Shown here one piece after another: positions 45,101 through 52,331 of a DNA stretch of 64,000 nucleotides. Below the pieces are notes generated by a model that saw nothing but the letters and a program-made list of their open reading frames with translations, did no database searches and was not told the DNA's origin. The translations under genes were made by a program, and so were the position numbers. This DNA is from Sandaracinaceae bacterium (lineage in GTDB: Bacteria; Myxococcota_A; Polyangia; Polyangiales; Houyiibacteriaceae): assembly GCA_020633075.1 (NCBI GenBank), contig JACKEI010000001.1, positions 1,612,001-1,676,000 of the forward strand, read 5' to 3'. Each line of letters opens with the position of its first letter. Positions within the stretch are counted from its first letter, which is position 1.

Positions 45101-45795
45101 TGAGAGCCCGAACCATGACGCGCACACGAACCAACACCTCGACGGCCTCACTGGGCCCTCGCGCCCTCCTGGCCACCTTGCTGGGGCTGGCCGCGCTCGC
45201 TTCCGGGTGCGGGTCGCCTGCTCCCCCCGGGCCTGGCACGGACGGGGGGTTCCCGGACGGCGGCTTTCGTGACGGCGGTACCCGAGACATGGGCGGAGAC
45301 GGATCGACGGTGCTCCGCGATGGCAGCGTGGACGGGTCACCTGCGGACGCCGAGCCGAGCGACTCGGCCACCCCGGGCGACGGCGGAGATCCGGCCGATG
45401 GCGGCAACGCGGGCTCAGACGCCGCAACGGACGCCTCCACGGCCGACGCTGGCACGGACCTCGGTCCGCCCGGCGCGACACCCCGCATCGTGAACGTCGC
45501 GTGGACGGTGGCGCAGGACGGGAGCTGCGGCCCAGGGTCGGGTCTGCTCTTCACCGTGGTCGTCACCGACGACGACACCGACGCGTTCTTCCTGACGCCC
45601 ACCGTCACGGGCATGGGATCCTGCTTCTTCTTCGGTTCGACGAGCGCGACGGAGATGGTGGACATCACGCTGACGAACTGCCCGCATGACCAGGCCTACA
45701 CGCCGACGGTCACGCTGCGCGACCCAGAGGGTCACGTGGCCGCCGTGTCGGGCTTCACCGTCCAGCCCTGCACCAACGGCGCTCACTTCCCCTGA
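45100..45795 (+). CDS. Predicted lipoprotein with Asp/Gly-rich linker
   Basis: A 231-residue protein with a lipobox near residue 37 (LAALASGC). About 80 residues of Asp/Gly/Ser-rich linker are followed by a compact C-terminal domain of about 100 residues with conserved-looking cysteines (DGSCGPGSGLLF, GMGSCFFFGS). The ATG shares a base with the stop of the previous gene (TGATG), so it is the third gene of the operon. ATG at 45115 is an alternative start. Confidence 0.7.
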   Translation: MRARTMTRTRTNTSTASLGPRALLATLLGLAALASGCGSPAPPGPGTDGGFPDGGFRDGGTRDMGGDGSTVLRDGSVDGSPADAEPSDSATPGDGGDPADGGNAGSDAATDASTADAGTDLGPPGATPRIVNVAWTVAQDGSCGPGSGLLFTVVVTDDDTDAFFLTPTVTGMGSCFFFGSTSATEMVDITLTNCPHDQAYTPTVTLRDPEGHVAAVSGFTVQPCTNGAHFP

Positions 45796-45932
45796 CGCCA
45801 TCGCAGAGGCCCCTGCGGGTGCCTCCTGCGCCACGCGCCCGCTCGAGGTGCGCGGGTACATCGGCGCGCCTGCGGCGCATCTGGGCCCGCCTACGGCCCT
45901 CCTGCGCGCATCGTCGAGCGGCGCAATTAGAA

Positions 45933-45952
45933 ACGCCCCCTTGCGGGGGCGT
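45933..45952 (-). terminator. Intrinsic terminator of HU-like gene
   Basis: On the minus strand ACGCCCCC-GCAA-GGGGGCGT forms an 8-bp stem with a 4-nt loop, followed by TTCTAATT. It is 30 nt past the stop of the HU-like gene. It may also stop the convergent lipoprotein operon. Confidence 0.8.
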
Positions 45953-45981
45953 CAGTCGTTCAAGAAAGAACGGTCTTCGGC

Positions 45982-46302
45982 TCAGCCGTTGACCAGGTCC
46001 TTGAGCTTCTTGAGCGGGGTCGCGCGGACCTTCTTGCTCGCGGGCTTGGCCTCGCGCTGCTTCTCTTCGCCGGTGAAGCGGTTGATGTAGGTGCCGGCCT
46101 TGGTGGCCTTGACCTTCTTCACCTTGAGCTTGAGCAGGTCGGGGATGACGAATTCCTCGGGGGATCCGCGCTTGGTCAGCTCGCGACGGATGAGCTCGCG
46201 GAGCTCGTCGAAGACGGCGGCGACGTCCTTCTTGGTGAGGTTGGTCTTCTCGGCGAGTTCGCTGATGATCTGAGCCTTCGTGAGGCGCTTAGCAGTGGCC
46301 AT
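45982..46302 (-). CDS. HU/IHF-family DNA-binding protein with basic tail
   Basis: A 106-residue nucleoid protein. The N-terminal two-helix part fits HU (KAQIISELAEKTNLTKKDVAAVFDEL). The arm motif, normally NPxTG, is NRFTGEE here, so the DNA-intercalating Pro is replaced. The C-terminal 30 residues are Lys-rich (KPASKKVRATPLKKLKDLV). Ribosome site GGAGGG lies 4 nt before ATG 46302. It probably bends or coats DNA, but with altered arm geometry. Confidence 0.9.
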   Translation of the reverse strand: MATAKRLTKAQIISELAEKTNLTKKDVAAVFDELRELIRRELTKRGSPEEFVIPDLLKLKVKKVKATKAGTYINRFTGEEKQREAKPASKKVRATPLKKLKDLVNG

Positions 46303-46738
46303 GATTCCCTCCGGGAGTGGAAGTTGGGAGAGTCGAACCTGCGAATCGGTCTGTAAAACAGGCCGAAAGTGAACTTGGGCACAGGCAGGCGCATGGATGC
46401 CACCTGCGCTCTCGGGTGACAAGACTTTAAAGCCTCGCGCAGCCGTTTTTTTTGCGTGTCTCCCGACTCACGCGCTCGAACGAGCGCCTGTTAGAAGCGC
46501 TGACGGCGATCAATCCACCGCGAAGCGCCCCGAACAGGCGGCGCGAGACGGCTCCCGCGCGTTGTTCCCACACGTCATCCACAGGGCGTCCCAAGGCTAT
46601 CGCAGCTGCCATCCCCAAACAGGGTCACCGGCGCGAAACGCAGTGTATTCGGACACTTACCCCACGTAACGAGACACTTGCAGCCGAAACCACGAGGTGC
46701 GTTCTACGTTCAGACACCACTTATCCACAGGCTCTCGC
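46303..46738. other. 436-bp non-coding region with DnaA-box-like sites
   Basis: Lies between the HU-like gene and ybeY, both on the minus strand. No supported ORF or RNA gene. It contains TTATCCACA at 46721-46729, which is the exact DnaA-box consensus, and TCATCCACA at 46575-46583, in the same orientation. A run of eight T at 46446-46453 and CTTTAAAG at 46425-46432 lie upstream of the HU gene. The HU promoter should be in the first 150 bp. No dnaA, dnaN or gidA gene is near, so it is probably not oriC. Confidence 0.4.
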
Positions 46739-47185
46739 TCAGCTGTGGGACCGGATACACGCGGCACGAAGGACGTCGACCATGGCGTTCATGCGGCGCT
46801 CCTCGTCGTCGGTCTGGTGATCGTAGCCCAGCAGGTGCAGCAGACCGTGCGCGAGCAGGATCGTCACCTCGGCGACGATCGTTTTGCCCCCCGTGATCGC
46901 CTGTCTGCGCGCCGTATCCATGCTGATCACGACATCGCCCAGCAGGTCCGGATGCAGGCCGCCGCCTTCTCCCTCCCGCATGGCGAAGGCCAACACGTCA
47001 GTCGGGCTGTCCTTGTGCCGGTAGTCGCGGTTGAGCGCGTGGATGGTCGCGTCGTCGCACAAGAGGACGCTCAGCTCCGCGTTGGGTAGGCGGAGGGCCC
47101 GGAGCATCTGCTCGGCGCGCCAGCGCACATCACGAGGGCGGACCGAGCGACGCTCGAGCCGGGTGGTGCTGACCTGGACGCTCAT
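46739..47185 (-). CDS. ybeY: Endoribonuclease YbeY (16S rRNA maturation)
   Basis: Single-strand endoribonuclease for 16S rRNA 3' maturation and ribosome quality control. It has 148 residues. The zinc site H113-x3-H117-x5-H123 (HGLLHLLGYDH) and DSPTDVLAF are present. It usually sits next to phoH; here it overlaps instead by 4 nt with a biotin-carboxylase-like gene, an unusual partner. Confidence 0.95.
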   Translation of the reverse strand: MSVQVSTTRLERRSVRPRDVRWRAEQMLRALRLPNAELSVLLCDDATIHALNRDYRHKDSPTDVLAFAMREGEGGGLHPDLLGDVVISMDTARRQAITGGKTIVAEVTILLAHGLLHLLGYDHQTDDEERRMNAMVDVLRAACIRSHS

Positions 47186-48519
47186 ACGTCGACGTGGCGC
47201 GGAATGAAGGTGGTGTCGTACTGCCCCGCGCGGAACGACTCGTTACCCAGCACCTGGCGCAGCTGCGCCATGTTGGTCGCGCCCGGCCCGACCTGGCTCC
47301 CGGCCAGCACGCGGTCCAGCGTGAGCACGGCTTGGTGCCGAATGGGCGCGTAGGTGGAGATCTTCGCGACCAGCAGACCATCGTCCACGGCGCGCACGCC
47401 GCGCTCGTCCACCGTGGACTCCACGCGCACCCGGCGTGAAGGGTACGGCGGGGAACGGAAGGTCGTGGGCTCCATGTCCGCGTTCTCCGCAGCCACCAGC
47501 CAAGCGCTGACCGCGTGTCCGCTGGGACGGGGATAGAGGGCCGCGTCGGGCATGGCCTCGCCGGCGGCCAGCTGGAGCTCGAGCTGAACGAGGTCCACGC
47601 CGGTGACCATCTCGCTGATGCCGTGCTGCTTGGGGAGCCCAATGCGGGCGCCGCTCATCCAGAAGTGCGTGTCCGCGTCCAGGAGGAAGTCCACGGTCAT
47701 GAGACCCACGTGGCCGACGCCCTCCAGCATGCGAATCGCCGCGTCGAACATGGCCTCGCGGATGGCGTCACCGTCACCCCGGAACACGAGCTCGGGGGAC
47801 GGGCACTCTTCGATGAAGCGACGCCCCCCGTCCGACAGGCTGCGCTCGCGATCACAGAGAGCCACGCGCTCGCCATGGCGATCGGCCGCCACGAGCACCT
47901 CGATGTGGCGGGCGCGCTCCAGCCAGTGCTGCGCGATCACGCCCCCCGCGCCTGCACGGGCCACCAGCCCGTCGAAGGCCGCGTCCACCTCGTCTGCCGA
48001 GTCCACGCGCACCACGCCCAGCCCGCCGCCGGCGAAGCGTGCGCGGAGCGCGAGCGGATATCCGGACTCGTAGGCGTAGGCGCTGACGTCCCCGGCGTCC
48101 TCGAGGGAGCCGCTGGAGGCGACCCGCCGCACACCGGCAGCGTCCGCGATGGCCGCGAGAGCCACGCGATCGCGCACGGTCTCGAAGTGCTGATGGAGGC
48201 CCGTCAGGCAGCGCTTGCCGACCGCCTCGAGGGCCTGGGCGAGCTGCAAGTGGGAGCGATGCGAGGCGTAGCCGGGGTAGACGGCGTCTGCCTCGATCTT
48301 CTGGGCCAGGTCGACGATGTCGGCCACGGCGATGCTGCCGTCGGCCTGCGCCGCGATCTCGTGCACCCCTTCGCAGCCGTAGGCGTGGACTCCCGAGCTG
48401 TCCCCTCCGAGGACGCCGGGGGTCGCGACGGTGTGGGCTGCTGCACCGAGGAGACGGCAGGTCCGTGCAATACGGACGACTACCTCGCCGCGGCGGGGGA
48501 TGAGGACACGCTCGAACAT
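47182..48519 (-). CDS. Biotin-carboxylase-like ATP-grasp protein with lost catalytic residues
   Basis: A 445-residue protein from ATG 48519, aligned along its whole length with AccC-type biotin carboxylase: RVLIPRRGEVVVRIART, ADAVYPGYASHRSHL, GGGLGVVRV, EECPSPEL, EMVTGVDLVQLEL. The catalytic strand normally reading ExNxRxQVEHxV is here SGARIGLPKQHGI (about 289-301). Thus the metal-binding Glu/Asn and the catalytic Arg and Glu are all replaced, and the nucleotide-binding Lys of VKA is Arg. The QRR segment is also changed (SLSDGGRRF). It is probably not an active carboxylase. No accB is nearby. It overlaps ybeY by 4 nt. Confidence 0.75.
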   Translation of the reverse strand: MFERVLIPRRGEVVVRIARTCRLLGAAAHTVATPGVLGGDSSGVHAYGCEGVHEIAAQADGSIAVADIVDLAQKIEADAVYPGYASHRSHLQLAQALEAVGKRCLTGLHQHFETVRDRVALAAIADAAGVRRVASSGSLEDAGDVSAYAYESGYPLALRARFAGGGLGVVRVDSADEVDAAFDGLVARAGAGGVIAQHWLERARHIEVLVAADRHGERVALCDRERSLSDGGRRFIEECPSPELVFRGDGDAIREAMFDAAIRMLEGVGHVGLMTVDFLLDADTHFWMSGARIGLPKQHGISEMVTGVDLVQLELQLAAGEAMPDAALYPRPSGHAVSAWLVAAENADMEPTTFRSPPYPSRRVRVESTVDERGVRAVDDGLLVAKISTYAPIRHQAVLTLDRVLAGSQVGPGATNMAQLRQVLGNESFRAGQYDTTFIPRHVDV

Positions 48520-48831
48520 CGGCGGAGCATACTCGCCGGGCCGGGTGCTCACCAGGAAAGGTCACGCGATGGGTGCCGAGGGCCCGGCCGAGGAGGCGCC
48601 CCAGGCAGCGCGTCGGGGCGCGGCGGCGCGTTCGTGTTCGTTTTCGCTAGAGGCCATGAAGCGGCTCTGCGTGCCTGGACGGTGCCACGGGAGTGGGTGT
48701 TGGCAGTAGCGCGGGGGCTGTCTTGGGGTGGCGGGCGGGCGAGGTGTGGGTCCCGTGACTGCGAGCGCGTTACTGTCGACGGCCGCTTCGTTCGACTCCC
48801 GCCGAGTGGACCAGCGAGTACACTCGTCCGG
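48520..48831. other. 312-bp intergenic region containing dispersed repeat copy A
   Basis: Lies between the divergent biotin-carboxylase-like gene (minus) and a small membrane-protein gene (plus). A third of it is the repeat at 48552-48654. No supported gene in the remainder. Confidence 0.5.
48552..48654 (+). repeat. Dispersed intergenic repeat, copy A
   Basis: 103 bp. The left arm starts CCAGGAAAGGTCACGCGATG and continues through GGGTGCCGAGGGCCCGGCC. The right arm starts CGGCGGCGCGTTCGTGTTCG and ends GCTAGAGGC. Both arms are almost identical to copy B at 49857-49958, while the 30-35 bp between them differ. Confidence 0.85.
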
Positions 48832-49206
48832 ATGAGCCGTTCGCCGCACGACCCCCGCCTCACCGTGCCGTTCGGCGGCCGCGAGCCTTCGTTCAAGGTC
48901 ATTTTCGTTCCGGTGTGGGTCCTGCTGGGTGTCTTCTCGACGTTCGGCTGGGTGACGCTGTGCGGCCCGCCCGCTTTGTGGAGCCTGATCCCCGCGGTCG
49001 TGATCAACCTGGTAGGCGTCCTGCTGGGTCTCTCCACGCGGTTTGCCGTCGGCGCGCGGGCGGTGCTGGTCGTCGCCTGCGGGTTCAGCTTCCTGTTCTC
49101 CGCGCTGCCCATGGCTGCCGCGGTCGGTGATCAGGTCTTCCGTGATTCGACCGTGCGCGTGGGGTGTTCCGAAGTCCAGAGCGTGCAGCCGGCCACTGCA
49201 AGGTGA
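48832..49206 (+). CDS. Small membrane protein of unknown function
   Basis: A 124-residue protein with about three hydrophobic segments (FVPVWVLLGVFSTFGWVTL, LWSLIPAVVINLVGVLLG and AVLVVACGFSFLFSALPM). The start at ATG 48832 is chosen because the upstream frame runs through the repeat and antisense to the previous gene. No family recognised. Confidence 0.55.
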   Translation: MSRSPHDPRLTVPFGGREPSFKVIFVPVWVLLGVFSTFGWVTLCGPPALWSLIPAVVINLVGVLLGLSTRFAVGARAVLVVACGFSFLFSALPMAAAVGDQVFRDSTVRVGCSEVQSVQPATAR

Positions 49207-49252
49207 GGCGTGGCCTGGTTCCGGAGTTGTCGGCCAGGGCTCGCAGTGATGG

Positions 49253-49747
49253 CTACCGCGCGTAGTTCACGTCATACGCTTGCGCGGCCGGCCACATCCA
49301 TTCGCGACCTTCGCAGTCCAGCACCAGGCGGAGCATCTCTACGATGGAGTCGCACACACCCAGGATCTCGTATGGGTACGTCTCGTGATGGCAATCCACG
49401 ATTCGCCCGAAGTGTGCGCTGAACCGGTCCGTCTGGATTGCGAGACACTGCGCGTTCCCGCGAGACGCAACCACCGCGACGAGCGCCTCGGGGCCGGGCT
49501 GGTACACGAACTGCTCGGGTCGTGCGAGCTCGCGCGTCGACAGGAGCCGGCAGGGGAAGTCGCCGGTGTGCCACAGGTCCGCTCCGTTCGTCGCGCGCAG
49601 CACCTCGAGCAACGGCAGCGGTAGCTCCAACCCCAGCCGCGACTCCGCGTCGTCAATCTCGGCCTCCGTAGCGCCGGCTGCGCACCGGTGCTCGGCCAAG
49701 AGGCGCGCGATGAGCGCGGACGGAACGGTGTGGGTGGTGTCGGTCAT
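49253..49747 (-). CDS. SMI1/KNR4 (SUKH) family protein
   Basis: A 164-residue protein from ATG 49747. The SUKH pattern is EAEIDDAESRLGLELPLPLL followed by EVLRATNGADLW, with a closing YDVNYAR. SUKH proteins are often immunity factors for polymorphic toxins, though many have other roles. No toxin gene is adjacent. The frame stays open upstream through repeat copy B, but ATG 49747 fits the domain start. Confidence 0.7.
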   Translation of the reverse strand: MTDTTHTVPSALIARLLAEHRCAAGATEAEIDDAESRLGLELPLPLLEVLRATNGADLWHTGDFPCRLLSTRELARPEQFVYQPGPEALVAVVASRGNAQCLAIQTDRFSAHFGRIVDCHHETYPYEILGVCDSIVEMLRLVLDCEGREWMWPAAQAYDVNYAR

Positions 49748-49856
49748 TCGGTCGCTGGATGCACCGCAGCGTACACGATGTGTCGCTACCCGTCGGCCGT
49801 TGGTGTCGTGTGCGGGCTGGTGAACGCGTCCGTGGCTGGGCGCTTGCGAACGGCCG

Positions 49857-49958
49857 CCAGGAAAGGTCACGCGATGGGTGCCGAGGGCCCGGCCAAGGGG
49901 GAGCACAGGCCGCGGGTGGGCTCGCGGCGGCGCGTTCGTGTTCGTGTTCGCTAGAGGC
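49857..49958 (+). repeat. Dispersed intergenic repeat, copy B
   Basis: 102 bp, same orientation as copy A and about 1.3 kb away. The left arm (CCAGGAAAGGTCACGCGATG onward, 38 bp) and the right arm (CGGCGGCGCGTTCGTGTTCG onward, about 33 bp) are conserved, and the centre is divergent. It sits in the gap between the SUKH gene and the acyltransferase gene. Confidence 0.85.
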
Positions 49959-50044
49959 ATCCCCGGTGGGGGTGCTAGGCTCCGGACCCGAGGCCGAGCC
50001 GTGACCAGTGGGGTGCGGAGAGCAGGCCCGCGAAGGCGACCCCC

Positions 50045-50905
50045 GTGTCATTCCTCCGAGACCCTCAGATCGAGCGCAACGTAAACCGCCTGCCGATCGC
50101 GTTCGACAGCCACGGCGTGGATCGCTTCGGCGTCGACAAGGAGTGGCTCATCCGCGCCTACTCCCCGTTCGCGCACATCTACCGCAGCTACCTGAACGTG
50201 ACGACCTTCGGCATGGAGCACGTGCCCAAGACGGGACGTGGGCTGCTCATCGGCAACCACTCGGGCGGGATCGGCGCGGACGCGGCGATGACCATGACCT
50301 CGTTGCTGATGAACCACGACGCCCCGCGCCTGGCGCACGGCATGGCGGAGTACTTCTTCAACACGTGGCCGTTCGCCTCGCAGCTGATGAACCGCACGGG
50401 GCACCTCACGGGGCTGCCCGAGCACGCGGAGATGCTGCTCTCGGCTGGGCGCATCGTCGTGGCCTTCCCCGAGGGCGCGCGCGGCACGGCGAAGCTCTAC
50501 CGCGACCGCTACAAGCTGGTGCGCTTCGGAACCGGCTTCGTGCGCTTGGCGCTGAAGATGCAGACCCCCGTGTACCCCTTCGCGTTCATCGGCGGCGAAG
50601 AGGCCTTCCCGACGATGTTCCACATCAAGGGGCTCAACAAGCTCATCGGCGCGCCCTACGTCCCGGTCGCCCCGCAGCTGGTCATCTGGCCGCTGCCGGT
50701 GAGCTGCCAGATTCACTTCGGAGCGCCACTCTACTTCGAGGGTGACGGGTCCGAGACGGACGAAGTCATCCAAGGCTACGTGGAGCGCGTCAAAGAGGCG
50801 ATCGCGCAGCTGATCAAGAACGGCCTGGACGTGCGCCCCGCCGCGTTCACACGGAAGCGCGTGGACAGCCCCTACGACCCCACCCGGCCCGAGCTCAAGC
50901 AATGA
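50045..50905 (+). CDS. Lysophospholipid acyltransferase-family protein (PlsC-like)
   Basis: A 286-residue acyltransferase. The catalytic block is GNHSGGIGAD (an Hx6D variant of the HX4D motif seen in one bacterial subfamily) and the glycerol-phosphate-binding block is FPEGARGTAKLY. A third block VYPFAFIGGEEAFP follows. No clear membrane segment. The start is GTG at 50045. It overlaps the next gene by 4 nt. Acyl acceptor unknown. Confidence 0.85.
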   Translation: MSFLRDPQIERNVNRLPIAFDSHGVDRFGVDKEWLIRAYSPFAHIYRSYLNVTTFGMEHVPKTGRGLLIGNHSGGIGADAAMTMTSLLMNHDAPRLAHGMAEYFFNTWPFASQLMNRTGHLTGLPEHAEMLLSAGRIVVAFPEGARGTAKLYRDRYKLVRFGTGFVRLALKMQTPVYPFAFIGGEEAFPTMFHIKGLNKLIGAPYVPVAPQLVIWPLPVSCQIHFGAPLYFEGDGSETDEVIQGYVERVKEAIAQLIKNGLDVRPAAFTRKRVDSPYDPTRPELKQ

Positions 50906-52245
50906 ACGACTCGACCAAGACCCCCAAGAAGCGCGCGTCCTCCAAGAAGCCCGTGGGCCGCGCAGCGCGCACCAGCGTGGTGCCACAAGCCCCGAGCAGT
51001 CCCGTGCCCGTGGGCGGCGACGCTGCGGGCGCATCCCCTACGACAGCCGCGCCTGCCGCCGGAGCCGTAGCCAGCAAGCCCGTGCGCAAGCCTCGGGCCA
51101 AGAAGCCCTCCGCGCGCAAGGCCGCAGCGAAGAAGAGCCCAGCGGCCAAGCGGGACGCAAGCAACGACGCACCCGTGGCGGACGGGGCGGACACCAAGGG
51201 CGCACCGGACGCCAAGGCTGCGCCGGCCGCCAAGGCTGCCCCGCAGGCCAAGCCGAAGGCCGCCGCGACGCCCACCACGTCAGCCAAGCGCAGCGTGTCC
51301 GCCAAGGACCGGCCGGCCGTGGTCTCGAAGCCGCTCACCGTGCTGGTCACCGGCATCAGCGGGACGCTCGCCCGAGGCGTGGCGCAGCGCCTGGTGCAGC
51401 GCGGGCACGTCGTGCACGGGATCGACCGGCGCCCCTGGCCCGACGCGCCCGACGGCATCGAGATGCACACGGCGGACATCCGCAAGCGCCCCGCCGAGGA
51501 CGTGTTCCGCACGGCGCGCCCGGACGTCATGGTGCACATGGCGACGGTCACGCACTTCACCACGGGCTTCGACGAGCGCTATCGCATCAACCTCGGGGGG
51601 ACGCGGCGCTTGTTCGAGCACTGCCACGAGTACGGCGTGAAGCAGGCCCTCTTCATCGGGCGCCACACGGTCTACGGCGCCACGGCGGACTCGCCTCTCT
51701 ACCACACGGAGGACGAGCCCCCCCTGGGCGGGGCGTCCTTCCGAGAGCTGGCCGACCTGGTGGCTGCGGACCTGTATGCAGGGAGCGCGCTCTGGCGCTG
51801 GCCCAAGCTCTGCACCGCCGTGCTGCGCCTCTGCTACTTCCTTGGGCCCAGCCAGCGGGGCACGCTCGCCAACTTCCTGGGGCACGACCGCGTGGCGCTG
51901 GTGATGGGCTTCGACCCGCTGTTCCAGTTCATGCACGAGTTCGACGCCGAGGAGGCCATCATCCTGGCCATCGAGAAGAAGCTGCGCGGTGTCTACAACG
52001 TGGCCGGGCCGACGCCCGTGCCGCTGAGCGTGCTGGTTCGCGCCACCGGGCGCCGCGCCGTGTTGGTGCCGGAGCCCCTCTACGGTCGCCTGCTGAAGCG
52101 CGTGGGCCTCAGCTACCTGCCGGGCGACGCGGTGGCGCACATCAAGTACCCCATCGTGGTCAACTCGGAGCCCTTCAAGCAGGCCACGGGCTTCGAGCCA
52201 AAGTACGACAGCGCCCAGACCATGGAAGGCTTTCGCTGGAGCTGA
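50902..52245 (+). CDS. Extended-SDR epimerase-like protein with Lys/Ala-rich N-terminal tail
   Basis: A 447-residue protein. Residues 1-145 are a disordered Lys/Ala/Pro tail with histone-H1-like segments (KKPSARKAAAKKSPAAKR). From about 146 there is an NAD-binding Rossmann fold (LTVLVTGISGTLARGV), DIRKRPAEDVF, and HTVYGATA near the active site. The expected YxxxK is replaced by FRELAD, so the usual dehydratase/epimerase chemistry is unlikely. Cotranslated with the acyltransferase gene. The tail could bind nucleic acid or a charged polymer; that is inference. Confidence 0.75.
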   Translation: MNDSTKTPKKRASSKKPVGRAARTSVVPQAPSSPVPVGGDAAGASPTTAAPAAGAVASKPVRKPRAKKPSARKAAAKKSPAAKRDASNDAPVADGADTKGAPDAKAAPAAKAAPQAKPKAAATPTTSAKRSVSAKDRPAVVSKPLTVLVTGISGTLARGVAQRLVQRGHVVHGIDRRPWPDAPDGIEMHTADIRKRPAEDVFRTARPDVMVHMATVTHFTTGFDERYRINLGGTRRLFEHCHEYGVKQALFIGRHTVYGATADSPLYHTEDEPPLGGASFRELADLVAADLYAGSALWRWPKLCTAVLRLCYFLGPSQRGTLANFLGHDRVALVMGFDPLFQFMHEFDAEEAIILAIEKKLRGVYNVAGPTPVPLSVLVRATGRRAVLVPEPLYGRLLKRVGLSYLPGDAVAHIKYPIVVNSEPFKQATGFEPKYDSAQTMEGFRWS

Positions 52246-52251
52246 ATTGAG

Positions 52252-52283
52252 CGAGACCCGCCGCGGGATGGCGACGGGTCTCG
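52252..52283. terminator. Hairpin between convergent SDR and enolase genes
   Basis: CGAGACCCG and CGGGTCTCG form a 9-bp stem with a 14-nt loop, 7 nt after the SDR stop and about 50 nt before the enolase stop on the other strand. No T tract. Confidence 0.6.
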
Positions 52284-52331
52284 TGGTGGCACGCCCAGTG
52301 ACGTGCGGAGGACGCGGGCGCGCCGCAGCGC

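Noticed and set aside
46325..46365. tRNA-like segment on the minus strand (CTGTTTTACAG followed by GGTTCGACTC)
   Set aside because: The T-arm stem does not pair, and no matching acceptor or D arm is present upstream. It resembles a tRNA 3' half only by short motifs.
46303..46738. Chromosomal origin of replication
   Set aside because: Only two DnaA-box-like sites, no AT-rich unwinding stretch of useful length, and no dnaA, dnaN, rpmH or gidA gene nearby.
47515..48831. Long plus-strand frame extending the small membrane protein by 439 codons
   Set aside because: It runs antisense through the biotin-carboxylase-like gene and repeat copy A; only the part from 48832 looks like protein, with clear hydrophobic segments.
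49748..49960. 71-residue N-terminal extension of the SMI1/KNR4 protein
   Set aside because: It would be encoded largely by the dispersed repeat, and the domain begins right after ATG 49747.
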